Assembly (NCBI GenBank): GCA_039197065.1
Contig: JBCCUL010000025.1
Span: 1-64,000, forward strand
Direction of reading: 5' to 3'
From: JANQPX01 sp039197065
Lineage (GTDB): Bacteria; Pseudomonadota; Alphaproteobacteria; Geminicoccales; Geminicoccaceae
DNA length: 64,000 bases
Every line of letters starts with the position of its first letter. Position 1 is the stretch's first letter. This document shows, piece by piece, positions 42,780-51,498 of this stretch. A program made the position numbers and the translations under genes. The notes below the pieces were generated by a model. It saw nothing but the letters and a program-made list of their open reading frames with translations, was not told the origin of the DNA and did not search any database.

Positions 42780-43613
42780 ATGACGCACATACTCGACGAC
42801 TACATCAGCACATCATCGGCGAGCGTGATCGGCGTGCTGAACATCACTCCTGACTCGTTCACTGATGGTGGCATGTACGCAAGCTACGATGATGCGGTTC
42901 GACATGCCCGACGCCTAATCACTGAAGGCGCCGACATCCTCGACATTGGCGGCGAGTCGACGGCACCGGGCAGCAGGCCGATCGATGCCGATAGCGAGCT
43001 GGCGAGAGTGAGGGAGGTTGTGGCCACGTTAGGTGGGGAGTTTCCCTTATCTATTGATACTTATCGCTCCGCTACGGCCGCTCGTTGCCTTGAACTCGGC
43101 GCTAAGGTCATCAACGATGTTTCTGCGCTGCGTGCCGACCCCGACCTGGCTGCCGTAGTCCGGGAGCATCGTGCCCTTCTCATCATGATGCACGCCAAGG
43201 ACGGGCCGTTGCCCCATGCCAGCGATACACCGCGTTATTACGACAATCTTATCCTCGAGATCGGTGACTTTCTCCAAAGGCGTGTCGACTACGCGCTTGC
43301 TGCAGGTATCGCCGAAGACTACCTCGTCGTCGATCCAGGTTGGGGGCGCTTCATCAGTCTCGATCCGGCGGACACCTGGCAACTACTCGCTGCATTCGAG
43401 GGCTTGGTCCAGCGGCTTCAACCTATTCCTGTCATGGTCAGCACATCACGCAAGGGCTTCTTATCCGTGCCTATGGAGGAGCGAGATCCTCTGTCGCAGC
43501 TGACATCTCTTGTAGGCGTTATGAGAGGCGCGCGGTTGATTCGAACACATCGGCCAAGAATGGCACGGCAGTTTCTCGATGCCGCAGAACACATGCGGTT
43601 GTTCGATCGATAG
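42780..43613 (+). CDS. folP: Dihydropteroate synthase, divergent
   Basis: 277 residues, TIM-barrel length. Catalytic landmarks are kept: IGVLNITPDSFTDGG near residue 17 (Asn for phosphate/pterin), DILDIGGEST, SIDTYRSAT (Asp93), INDVSALR (Asn112), MMHAKD, VVDPGW (Asp185), STSRKGF (Lys225) and RTH at 255-257. The usual GFGK after DPG is replaced by WGRFIS, and the C-terminal RTH with Arg and Pro after it is closer to Sul/Leptospira-type DHPS than to classical ones with RVHD. The folate neighbours (folB, folK, glmM) are absent. It may be a second DHPS. A terminator hairpin follows. Confidence 0.88.
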   Translation: MTHILDDYISTSSASVIGVLNITPDSFTDGGMYASYDDAVRHARRLITEGADILDIGGESTAPGSRPIDADSELARVREVVATLGGEFPLSIDTYRSATAARCLELGAKVINDVSALRADPDLAAVVREHRALLIMMHAKDGPLPHASDTPRYYDNLILEIGDFLQRRVDYALAAGIAEDYLVVDPGWGRFISLDPADTWQLLAAFEGLVQRLQPIPVMVSTSRKGFLSVPMEERDPLSQLTSLVGVMRGARLIRTHRPRMARQFLDAAEHMRLFDR

Positions 43614-43660
43614 TTTCGCCAGAAGCCCGCACTCCGCGCTCTCGTCCCTGCAAACAAAAC

Positions 43661-43695
43661 CGCCAGCCTGATCTCTCAAGCTGGCGTTCTTCGTT
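43661..43695 (+). terminator. Rho-independent-like terminator after the DHPS gene
   Basis: CGCCAGC at 43661-43667 pairs with GCTGGCG at 43680-43686, a 7-bp GC-rich stem with a 12-base loop, followed by a T-rich TTCTTCGTTCT. It lies 48 bp after the DHPS stop. Confidence 0.7.
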
Positions 43696-43798
43696 CTGGC
43701 GCGGCGGAGGCAGAGCTTCTTGCTCGGCCGCTTTCGCTGTCGGAACAGCGTGGATGTCAGGGCGCGGGCTGGGGTGCTGCGGCGCTTGGGTTTGGGAT

Positions 43799-44425
43799 TC
43801 ATGTCTCCTTCTCCAATGTCGCCGAGGCAGTGCCTGCTGAGGAGACTTGTTTGATCAAGCTAGATATCTGTTTTCCGTAATATCGTCGGGTCCAGGACTT
43901 CCCAGTCTGGTCGATCGCATATGCACCAACGACCCTTACACGATGGTCTTTAGCACGTTCCTTTGTGAATTTGATTTGGCAATCCAGCATACTGCCCGGC
44001 CTCACCTCTACTCATTCTGACATACCTTGCTTGATGGCGTCGCCAAGGGAGACGAGCCGGCCAGTGTCTCGCCCGCGGATTAGTGCTGGAAGTTTGTGTT
44101 TGGGACCCATCATTCGATCGCGGATCAAGAGACCGGCATCGCTAAGGCAAACCGTGACCGAACCGGGGTTGGCCACATTCAATGCCCAGAACGGATAGCT
44201 GCTTCGGCTGCCTCCATTCCACGGAGCTGCAGGGTCTGCGCTGGGCTTGTCAAGCGCTTGGGCATATTCTGCTGCTTGCTCAGCAAGACAGACCATTAGT
44301 CTGAGTCTTCGCCGACCTCGCCGTACAAATACCGACAGTCGGACGAAGTTCAGCAACAACGCGACAGTCCCTACAGCTGCACCATAGGCGGCGAGCCAAC
44401 CCGTAGCATGCCAGTCCGAAATCAT
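43799..44425 (-). pseudogene. Membrane protein gene split by an in-frame TGA
   Basis: The first part (44425 to 44012, 137 residues) has a membrane helix at about 10-27 (GWLAAYGAAVGTVALLLNFV), a charged linker and a beta-type domain (NPFWALNVANPGSVTV-like strands). The frame stops at TGA 44014-44012. The same frame is open and protein-like after it (DCQIKFTKERAKDHRVRVVG, YAIDQTGKSWTRRYYGK) to 43799. If the TGA were sense the product would be about 208 residues, a normal size for such membrane-anchored beta-domain proteins. It overlaps the HTH gene upstream by 4 bp. Confidence 0.6.
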
Positions 44426-44658
44426 GCGCTTTGGCTTGCCTTCGCTACCGTCACCCCGATCCGCTCGCCGTCGTCGATGAACTGGACGCCGGCGGCTTCT
44501 AAGGTGGCTTGAAAAGCCGTCATTGTTGCGACATTCGCACCTTTATCGTTCTCGAACCGCGAAACAGTGTTCGTGGCCACACCCGCCGCATTCGCCAGCG
44601 TTGGCGCAGACCATCCAAGCGCAGTACGCGCCAGTTTGACTTGAAGTCCGGTAATCAT
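44422..44658 (-). CDS. Small XRE-family HTH regulator, likely prophage repressor
   Basis: 78 residues. The HTH is at about 5-55: VKLARTALGWSAPTLANAAG, VATNTVSRFENDKGANVATM, then LEAAGVQFIDDGERIGVTV, the usual small XRE protein of rhizobial elements. It is divergent from the rightward early block at 44798, with a TTGACA-type element and AT-rich DNA between. So it is the likely control gene of the element. Confidence 0.88.
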   Translation of the reverse strand: MITGLQVKLARTALGWSAPTLANAAGVATNTVSRFENDKGANVATMTAFQATLEAAGVQFIDDGERIGVTVAKASQSA

Positions 44659-44797
44659 GGTGGCGTATCAATAGAGTGAAAAATTAGTTGACACAACACA
44701 TTTTTAGCATGAAAGATAACAAACATAAGACGGCCCCGGAAGGTGTTCGAGCACCAACCGAGGCCTGACCATCAACCGACTTACGAGGAGTCGACGA

Positions 44798-45133
44798 ATG
44801 GCTACCGTTGTTTCTATCACCGCCCGTCCGGGCGACAAGCTTTCCGATTCAGCACTGATCGATAAGTTTGGCGAGGCCAAGGAGCATGCCGGCTTGCTCA
44901 CCAAGCGGCTGGACGATCTCAAAGACGAGATCAAGCGCCGTGGTCTTGCCGGTGGCGAACTCGGCGAGAGCTTCGAGCTTACCGTCTCGTCCACGTCCTA
45001 TGACCAGCTGGACACCAAGGCCGTCAAAGCCTCGATGTCGGCCGCCTGGGTGGCCGAACACAGCCGGCCCGTCAACCGCGTGTCGATCTCCGCCAAGCGC
45101 CGTCCGGTGCTGGCGGCGGCCTGCTCCTCATGA
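44798..45133 (+). CDS. Prophage early protein, unknown
   Basis: 111 residues. The middle is a coiled, charged helix (LLTKRLDDLKDEIKRRGLAG), which is followed by ESFELTVSSTSYDQLDTKAV. It has a clear ACGAGGAG ribosome site. It begins the rightward early block and its stop overlaps the ATG of a 30-residue ORF. I do not know the family. Confidence 0.7.
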   Translation: MATVVSITARPGDKLSDSALIDKFGEAKEHAGLLTKRLDDLKDEIKRRGLAGGELGESFELTVSSTSYDQLDTKAVKASMSAAWVAEHSRPVNRVSISAKRRPVLAAACSS

Positions 45134-45222
45134 GCGCGCCAACCGCCATAGCCTTGGCCCTGGCGTGCGTCGCCGTCGGGTTCAATCTCGGGGCCGCCGC
45201 GAGCGTTTGCTACTTCGGCTGA
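45130..45222 (+). CDS. 30-residue membrane microprotein
   Basis: The ATG overlaps the stop of the preceding gene (ATGA at 45130-45133), and the frame ends in TGA at 45220-45222. The product (MSAPTAIALALACVAVGFNL then GAAASVCYFG) is one hydrophobic helix. The overlap matches the other junctions in this block, so it is probably translated. Its function is unknown; phage blocks often carry such small membrane peptides. Confidence 0.5.
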   Translation: MSAPTAIALALACVAVGFNLGAAASVCYFG

Positions 45223-45310
45223 CCGCTCCTCACATTCCATCAAGCGCCTGACCGAGGCCGGCATGTCCGGCTTCGGCACGGGCGAACACGCAAGATTTGG
45301 GAAGCTCATT

Positions 45311-45754
45311 ATGACCATCTCGAAATCCGATGCGCCGACGTCTCGGCGTGCGCTCCTTGTCACGTCCGCTGCGGCCGCTGGTACCGGCCTTCTGGCGGCA
45401 TCTACCACCACCGAAACGGCAGAGGCTGCCGTCGTCGACCCGCATCCGGCTTGGCTCGGGCGCTGGCAGGCTATCAGCAGAGATTGCTGGGATGCCCGCC
45501 GGATCTTTCAGAGGGAACAATTCGTTCAGAATAGTCAAATCCTCAGTTGGAAGGACGTTGAAGAAGCTCGTGACTGGGAAGACTTCAGGCTGGAACGCCT
45601 GATCGCGACCACGCCAGCCAAGACCCCTCAAGGGGCCCGCTCTCAGCTTGAGCTACTATCGGAAGCGTCTGGCGGGCTCCGCTGTGCTCGCAGCCGGTAT
45701 GAGCCGGAATTGGCGGCGAGCGTCATGGCGTTTCTCGAAGCGCAGGAGGGCTGA
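45311..45754 (+). CDS. Tat-signal small protein, paralogue 1
   Basis: 147 residues from the ATG at 45311. The twin-arginine type start TSRRALLVTSAAAAGTGLLA is clear. The mature part has DPHPAWLGRW, then a helical domain with TPQGARSQLELLSEASGGL and LAASVMAFLEAQEG. The next gene's product has the same layout (DPHHAWVQEHQ, TGALAQLRFW, MALAFLEAQNP), so the two are diverged paralogues. It is unusual for an early phage block to encode a Tat protein. Function unknown. Confidence 0.65.
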   Translation: MTISKSDAPTSRRALLVTSAAAAGTGLLAASTTTETAEAAVVDPHPAWLGRWQAISRDCWDARRIFQREQFVQNSQILSWKDVEEARDWEDFRLERLIATTPAKTPQGARSQLELLSEASGGLRCARSRYEPELAASVMAFLEAQEG

Positions 45755-45756
45755 GC

Positions 45757-46377
45757 ATGTCGATCATCACCACCACCGGCAAGCTGGAGGGTGTCGGCGC
45801 TACGCTCGCCACTATGGAAGAGTGCCGCATGACGCTGGCGAATGCCCGCGAGGCCATAGATGATGACGACGCTTGGGCGGAAAACGTCGACGCAGAGAAC
45901 GCGTTGATCCGTCGGATTGCCGACCACGCCCCGACCTGCATGGCCGACGCTGCTTTTCAGCTGCGCCTCGCCGAGAGCTTGATCAAGGAAGAGTCGGCCG
46001 TCTGGGAGAGCCAAACCCTCGCTACAGTCCAGCGCGTGGCGGCGTATCTGGAGTCCAGACGAGCCAGTGTGCCGCCAGTCGTGCCGGCGCCTGATCCACA
46101 CCATGCTTGGGTCCAGGAGCACCAGGAGCTGTCGAAGACGGCGAGCGACCTTCAGGCTAACCGGGCCCGTGTAGAGCAACTCCGCGAATGCATCTCCCTG
46201 ACCCCGCCGAATACGGCGACCGGTGCGCTAGCTCAGCTTCGGTTCTGGCACGACTGGCACATGGAGGACGTCGTGTGCGGCACTGAGGGGATCATCGAGA
46301 GCAACGTTGCTGGCAACCTCGATCTGCGGGCCCAAGAGATGGCGCTGGCGTTCCTCGAGGCCCAGAACCCGGCATGA
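45757..46377 (+). CDS. Paralogue 2 of the Tat-signal protein, without signal
   Basis: 206 residues. Its N-terminal half (MSIITTTGKLEGVGATLATM, ENVDAENALIRRIADHAP) is new. The C-terminal half mirrors the previous protein: DPHHAWVQEHQELSK, TATGALAQLRFWHDWH and ALAFLEAQN. It has no signal peptide. Starts 2 bp after the previous gene and overlaps the next (ATGA at 46374-46377). Confidence 0.65.
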   Translation: MSIITTTGKLEGVGATLATMEECRMTLANAREAIDDDDAWAENVDAENALIRRIADHAPTCMADAAFQLRLAESLIKEESAVWESQTLATVQRVAAYLESRRASVPPVVPAPDPHHAWVQEHQELSKTASDLQANRARVEQLRECISLTPPNTATGALAQLRFWHDWHMEDVVCGTEGIIESNVAGNLDLRAQEMALAFLEAQNPA

Positions 46378-47291
46378 GCACCGCCTTGACATCACCGGAG
46401 GCCGGGCGTGTCTACGCCCGGTCGCTGGAGGAACGGCTGCAGTGGCTACTGGAGGTATGCCAGTCGCCGCTCAAGAGCCCGGACGCGCTGAAGGTGGCGA
46501 TCTACCTCTTCGCCTGCTGCAACAGCACTACCGGCCAGTGCAACCCCAACAGGAAGACGATCGAGGCCAACACCTCGGCCAGCCATGGCAGCCGGGCGAT
46601 CGCCGAGCTGAAGCGCACCGGCTTGATCCAGGTGCGGAGCTGCGGTTTCAAGAGCAATCAGTACGACCTGGTGCTGCGTAGTGAGGACATCCCTGTCCCG
46701 ACAGCAGCGGGCGCGGATAGCCCCCGTGAGGACACTACCGTCCCGGCTTGTGAGGACGGCACCGTCCTGACATGTGAGGACACCGGTGTCCTACAAACAT
46801 GTTGTTTGAACAGGGAATCCGAACAGGGAACTTCTGCCGTCGGTGTCATGCCAGACGATTGGCGTCCCTCCGATCGCGATGTCGGTTTTGCTTCAATGAG
46901 CGGGATGGACAACAAAGAAATCGCGCTGCAGGTGCCGCTGTTCGTCGAGTACAATCAGGAGATCCGCAAGACCGCCAGGAGTTGGTCGCTGAACTGGCGA
47001 CGCTGGGTGACGGCGTGGAAGCGGAAGCAGATCGAGGACGCTGCCGAGCCCCTGACAGGCGATAAGATTACTCGAAGCCTGAAGGCGGCACTCGCCGATG
47101 ATCGGCCCTGCTGGGAGCGCTACGGCGGCGCCAGGACACCAGCGAGCGATCCTGCCGGGTTTGTGCGTTCGGGGTGCTCGCTGTTCGGTGGATGCCAGTG
47201 CAGCGAGGCTGAGCGGCAGGAACATGTCGATCGGGCCGGTGGGCGTCACGTTCACAGCACCGCCACCATGCTGGCACGGATGGCGTCATGA
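46374..47291 (+). CDS. Phage replication-like protein with HTH domain
   Basis: 305 residues. The N-terminal part has a winged-helix region (ALKVAIYLFACCNSTTGQCN, RKTIEANTSASHGSRAIAEL, RTGLIQVRSCG), as in phage replication-initiation proteins. The middle is a low-complexity linker; the rest contains EYNQEIRKTARSWSLNWRRW, a DnaT-like helix. A Cys-rich end (CSLFGGCQCSEAE) may bind metal. It overlaps both neighbours by 4 bp. Confidence 0.7.
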   Translation: MSTALTSPEAGRVYARSLEERLQWLLEVCQSPLKSPDALKVAIYLFACCNSTTGQCNPNRKTIEANTSASHGSRAIAELKRTGLIQVRSCGFKSNQYDLVLRSEDIPVPTAAGADSPREDTTVPACEDGTVLTCEDTGVLQTCCLNRESEQGTSAVGVMPDDWRPSDRDVGFASMSGMDNKEIALQVPLFVEYNQEIRKTARSWSLNWRRWVTAWKRKQIEDAAEPLTGDKITRSLKAALADDRPCWERYGGARTPASDPAGFVRSGCSLFGGCQCSEAERQEHVDRAGGRHVHSTATMLARMAS

Positions 47292-47878
47292 CCGCCGCGA
47301 TCGCTGCTGCCCGGCAGGCAGGTGCCCAGATCGGCTACGCTCGGGTGTCGACCGCCGACCAGCATCCAGGCCAGCAGGTCGATGCGCTGAAGCGCGCCGG
47401 CTGCACTCAGGTCTACGAGGAGACCGCCAGCGGCAAGAGCACGGCACGGCCGCAGCTGAAGCGGATGCTGGCCGAGCTGCAGCCCGGTGACACGCTGGTG
47501 GTGTGGAAGCTCGATCGCCTCGGCCGGTCACTGTGGGATCTGCTGACGATCCTGGAGGACATGCAGGAGCGTGGCATCCACTTCCGCTCGCTGACCGAGC
47601 ATATCGACACGTCGACCGCGGCCGGCACCATGTTGATGCAGATGGTTGGCGCCTTCGCGCAGTTCGAGCGCGCCATGATCGTGGAGCGCACCCAGGCGGG
47701 GCTTAAGCGTGCCAAGACCGAGGGTCGCCGCCTCGGCCGGAAGCCGAAGCTTGGCATTCGTCAGCAGCGGGATATCTGCCGGCGGATCGAGGCGGGTGAG
47801 CTCACCCAGGCGGACGCTGCTCGACTGCTGGGCGTGTCCAAGGCGACGATCTGCAGGTTGGTGGCGCGGGTTGGGTGA
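47288..47878 (+). CDS. Serine recombinase (resolvase/invertase)
   Basis: 196 residues. Catalytic Ser in YARVSTADQHP near residue 21; the helix with VVWKLDRLGRSLWD, the E helix FAQFERAMIVERTQAGL, and a C-terminal Hin-type HTH (LTQADAARLLGVSKATICR). It is a small resolvase/invertase and not a large phage integrase. It could resolve multimers or flip a segment. ATGA overlap with the previous gene. Confidence 0.92.
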   Translation: MTAAIAAARQAGAQIGYARVSTADQHPGQQVDALKRAGCTQVYEETASGKSTARPQLKRMLAELQPGDTLVVWKLDRLGRSLWDLLTILEDMQERGIHFRSLTEHIDTSTAAGTMLMQMVGAFAQFERAMIVERTQAGLKRAKTEGRRLGRKPKLGIRQQRDICRRIEAGELTQADAARLLGVSKATICRLVARVG

Positions 47879-48117
47879 ATAGCGGTTCGGTGAGTCAGAA
47901 GCAGTCTTAAGCCGTACGGCAGATCATTTGACCTTTCGTGCCATCAGAAGCGGAAGCTAGCCCGGCCTATTTGGGCTCAGGATAGTCCCATCTCTAGTTA
48001 AGAAATTCTTCATCTTAATCGATCAAACTTGGACGCGGTCGTCTATGCGAACACCAGCGGAAGGCTGGCTACAGTGTTAGGTCACGTGAACAAGATGTCA
48101 CAGGAATTGTTTTTCTG

Positions 48118-49707
48118 ATGATTGCGCTAGAACGACATGGCGCTCGACCTCGATTGATTTCTGATCAGCGCGGAGCGGTCGCTATGATCGTCGGGTTGGC
48201 CGTCATCCCCCTGTTCGCTGCGCTTGGGCTCGCAGTAGACAGCGCCCGGGGCTACATGGTGAAGTCCAAGCTATCCTATGCCGTCGACGCTGCGGGACTG
48301 GCCGGCGGAAGAGCCTTCGACACTGAATTCCGCGAAGACGATATCCTCATGTTCTTCGAGGCGAATTTTCCCTCGGGATTCATGGATGCGGAACTAGTCG
48401 GCGGCGCTCCTGACATCACGTTCGATGATGAGGCCAACACCATTACGATCGAAGCTGCTGCGACTATCCCCACGCGCCTCATGAATATCGCCGGCGTCCC
48501 TGAACTCACGGTCTCGGCAAAAGCCGTCGTTCAGAGGCAGCTTCCGGGAATGGAGCTGGCCCTGGTAATGGACAATACCGGTTCCATGCGCGGCGGCGGC
48601 AAGATCGGCGCCATGAAGGATGCAGCGACCGCCCTGATCAACATCCTCTATGGCGATCGCGAAACCGTTGAGAACTTCTGGGTCGGGCTCGTTCCCTATT
48701 CGGCGACCGTGAACATCGGCAGCAGTCGTGTCGGCTGGATGGATGGCTTCGACCCTGACGACTTCCAGCCCAGCAGCTGGAAAGGCTGTGTCGAAGCCCG
48801 AAGCTACCCCAATGACAGCAACGATGCTCTGCCGGATGTGGAGTTGTGGCGGCCTTTTCTTTGGCCCACGACGTCGGAACAATATCCTAATCCGCATCAC
48901 GTGATCGCTGCAGACGATTACGATGAAGATGATCCGAGCACGTGGGGCGAATTTCTGAATGGCGACAACGAGTGGGATCCGGATGGCCTCCAGTCGGATT
49001 TGAAAGAGGACAATAACGATCAGAACGATGGCACGGGCCCGAACCTGGGGTGCGGTCCGGCAATTACACCCCTCATCGCCAGCAAGACCGATGTGTTGGC
49101 CGCGATTGACGAGATGTTGCCCTGGCACCGGGGTGGCACCATGGCCAATCTCGGCTTGGCCTGGGGCTGGCGGATGCTATCCCCTGCATGGCAGGGCATG
49201 TGGGGTGGCGATACGCCCAGCGATCTGCCGAAGAGCTACGCGGAAACGAACTCGACAAAGGCAGTGATCTTGCTCACCGACGGCCAGAACCAGTGGTACG
49301 ATTGGCCGGGCACAACCTGGACGGTCGATGGCGAGACACACTATTCCGGCATTCCGGGCAGCAACAGATATCTCGATGACTACGATGACGACTTCAGGAC
49401 GACCTGGCCGGGCGCCGATTATACCGCCTACGGCCGCCTGAACGAGGGCAGGCTCGGCACGTCGAGCAACGGTGCTGCGAAATCGGTGATCAACGATCGC
49501 TTGCTCGAACTCTGCACAGCGATGAAAGCCGAAGGGATCGTGATTTACACGATCACCTTTCAGCTAAGTGATACGGCGACGCAGCAGCTCTACCGTGATT
49601 GCGCCAGCGATACAGGGTTTTACTTCAACTCGCCAAGCAACAGCGATCTGCAGCAGGTTTTCGTTCAGATCGCTGACGAGCTCAGCAACCTGCGGCTCGC
49701 CGAATAG
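48118..49707 (+). CDS. TadG-like pilus/vWA-domain protein
   Basis: 529 residues. The N-terminus is a TadE/TadG-type single helix (GAVAMIVGLAVIPLFAALGL) followed by a vWA domain from about residue 140 with MIDAS-like DNTGS (LALVMDNTGSMRGGG) and TKAVILLTDGQNQW. There are long acidic Asp-rich inserts. It is probably exposed on the cell surface with a role in adhesion or pilus assembly. No other Tad genes are near. It sits inside a phage-type region and so may be cargo. A TTAA-N7-TT(C/A) pattern near 47998 hints at CtrA control. Confidence 0.88.
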   Translation: MIALERHGARPRLISDQRGAVAMIVGLAVIPLFAALGLAVDSARGYMVKSKLSYAVDAAGLAGGRAFDTEFREDDILMFFEANFPSGFMDAELVGGAPDITFDDEANTITIEAAATIPTRLMNIAGVPELTVSAKAVVQRQLPGMELALVMDNTGSMRGGGKIGAMKDAATALINILYGDRETVENFWVGLVPYSATVNIGSSRVGWMDGFDPDDFQPSSWKGCVEARSYPNDSNDALPDVELWRPFLWPTTSEQYPNPHHVIAADDYDEDDPSTWGEFLNGDNEWDPDGLQSDLKEDNNDQNDGTGPNLGCGPAITPLIASKTDVLAAIDEMLPWHRGGTMANLGLAWGWRMLSPAWQGMWGGDTPSDLPKSYAETNSTKAVILLTDGQNQWYDWPGTTWTVDGETHYSGIPGSNRYLDDYDDDFRTTWPGADYTAYGRLNEGRLGTSSNGAAKSVINDRLLELCTAMKAEGIVIYTITFQLSDTATQQLYRDCASDTGFYFNSPSNSDLQQVFVQIADELSNLRLAE

Positions 49708-49718
49708 CCGAGATTGCA

Positions 49719-50216
49719 ATGACGTCCGCGGCGGGCGGTTCGGATCAACACCGTTGGCCAGCGCCAACAGTCACGACCGTCAACTCAGACCTACCAGACC
49801 TGCCGTCAGCCCGCCTGAATTCTGCAACCAAGTTCTGCAACGCCGAAGCTATTGAAATTGCGGGGTGGCGGTGGTCGTTTCAGAATCGACCGATTCTGCA
49901 ACCCGCCGTTGCCGAGCGTGACGAGAACGTGCAGCGACAGCCCTGGGCGCCTTCTGAAGCCGTGGAGATCGCGGAGGCAATCGAGGAGGTGGAGCGCCAA
50001 CACACAAGGCGAGGAAGGCCGTCCAAAGAGGAAAAGTTTTCCTCATTATCGAGCGATAGCGAGGGCCGAAAGGTCGCCGCCAAAGTAGCGAAATCTGTCG
50101 GCATGTCGCGCCCGACACTCGCGAAAGCGAAGGAAGTCGCCAAAGCGGCCGACGAAAATCCCGTAGCCTTCGCCGACCTCAAGGAGCGCATGGATAAGTC
50201 CGGCAAGGTGGAGTGA
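49719..50216 (+). pseudogene. ParB-like protein, C-terminal fragment
   Basis: The last 90 residues (SEAVEIAEAIEEVERQHTRR, GRKVAAKVAKSVGMSRPTLA, KAKEVAKAADENPVAFADLK) are the helical C-terminal part of ParB-like proteins of rhizobial elements. The ParB/Srx catalytic domain is missing; upstream residues 1-70 are not domain-like. So this looks like a truncated gene. It starts 12 bp after the TadG-like gene. Confidence 0.6.
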
Positions 50217-50479
50217 CCCGAGATACAACTGCCGGGAGCATCTCGGGTCTACTCCATGGGGGAGCGGGACCACTGTAGCGGGAGTTGGTTGAGAAACGAT
50301 GAAGAGCGCGATGGTAGCCAGGATGCCAGCCACCGTAAGCGACCGGCGTTGACGACATCAACGAGTTCAATGCATGGATTGCGAGCTCGAACAGGAACTG
50401 TTTTGCAACTCATCAGTCACGAGCTGAGGCTTTCCGCGCATACACCAGTTAACCAGGCCGTCGATCTATTTTTCTGTCA

Positions 50480-50812
50480 TCACATGCTCGCCATTGATGG
50501 CTCGGTCGTAGATGGCGTGCGAGCCTTGACGAGCGCTTCCTCGACCTTCTTTTGCAGGTCGGCGAGTTCTTCCTCGAACGCCTGAGATTCCATCGTCTGC
50601 GTGTCCGTTTCTTCCTCGGCTGCTTCAAGAGAGCCGCAGGCGCCCTGAATCACTCCCATTTCCTTAAGAAGGGCAACGTCGTCCTTCACGAGAGACACGG
50701 TGAGTTGATATCGACCATCGCACCCGATGCGTTGAAGGCGCGCACGGTCCAGCAGAACGCCAAGGGCAAAGTGCGCGACGGAATGATGTTCAGGTACCGC
50801 AAAGTTCGCCAT
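50480..50812 (-). CDS. Small coiled-coil hypothetical protein
   Basis: 110 residues from MANFAVPEHH. The N-terminal half has GVLLDRARLQRIG and YQLTVSLVKDDVALLKEMGV; the C-terminal half is a charged helix (FEEELADLQKKVEEALVKAR) suited to a coiled coil. I do not recognise it. It is leftward and the last gene in the structural direction. The gene could be genuine but evidence is limited. Confidence 0.45.
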   Translation of the reverse strand: MANFAVPEHHSVAHFALGVLLDRARLQRIGCDGRYQLTVSLVKDDVALLKEMGVIQGACGSLEAAEEETDTQTMESQAFEEELADLQKKVEEALVKARTPSTTEPSMASM

Positions 50813-51023
50813 GTTCGTCCTCCAACTCAGGGGTATCACCTGATCGTGGAGGAACATGGTTAATTAGTGGTTAAGCCACCGACGTTTTCCTGAGCCGCTC
50901 AGAGCCCGTAAGCGGCCGGCATTCCGTTTTAAACACCAGGACAGCAGATATTCCGACATCGCTCACAGGCATCCAGCGGGCGGGCAGCTAGACGGAATTT
51001 GAGCTTGAATATTCCGGCTGTGT

Positions 51024-51440
51024 TCACACGACGCTTGTCACCTCCGCGACATGGGCGTCAATCTCCGCCCTCAGCCCGGCCGGCATCTGCGCGCTGCCGA
51101 TCGGGACAGGGCTGCCTTTCGGACCGCTGTGCTCGTTGCGCATGGTGTTGTGCCAGCCGAAATTGTTGACCAGGTCGAAGATCACGCCAGCCGTTGGTAC
51201 ATCCTTGCGGAACAGCATGTCGATGCGATCGGCCTCGATGCGCTGCTTGGCAAACTCCAGGACCTCGCCGAAGCCCTCGCGATCTCGGTAATCGCGAAGC
51301 GTGCGGGTTGGCACGGCCAGATGATTGGCGAGCCCGACCATGCTGCCGCGTGATCCGCTATCCGCGCATTTTTCGAAGTAGCCGTCGACCAGCTCGTTCA
51401 GCTCATCGGGGCTTGAGAACGCTTGGACTCCGCGAGGCAT
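51024..51440 (-). CDS. Phage small-terminase-like DNA-packaging protein
   Basis: 138 residues. FSSPDELNELVDGYFEKCAD, TLRDYRDREGFGEVLEFAKQ and VIFDLVNNFGW are the helix-turn-helix and helical elements of small terminase (gp3/Terminase_6-like) proteins that bind packaging sites. It is the last leftward gene of the structural group. No large terminase gene lies near it, which is odd for a packaging protein. Confidence 0.55.
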   Translation of the reverse strand: MPRGVQAFSSPDELNELVDGYFEKCADSGSRGSMVGLANHLAVPTRTLRDYRDREGFGEVLEFAKQRIEADRIDMLFRKDVPTAGVIFDLVNNFGWHNTMRNEHSGPKGSPVPIGSAQMPAGLRAEIDAHVAEVTSVV

Positions 51441-51498
51441 GGAACTTCCCTTTTTTACGACGGCGATCTGGCGAGATGCCAGGAACGATCAGGACGTC

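Noticed and set aside
42780..43613. Mobile sulfonamide-resistance gene sul1/2/3
   Set aside because: The pABA-loop change typical of Sul is absent (INDVSALR is normal) and GGEST is kept, so it is a DHPS with only partial similarity.
47288..47878. Main integrase of the prophage
   Set aside because: At 196 residues it is a small resolvase/invertase without the large-serine-integrase zinc and coiled-coil domains.
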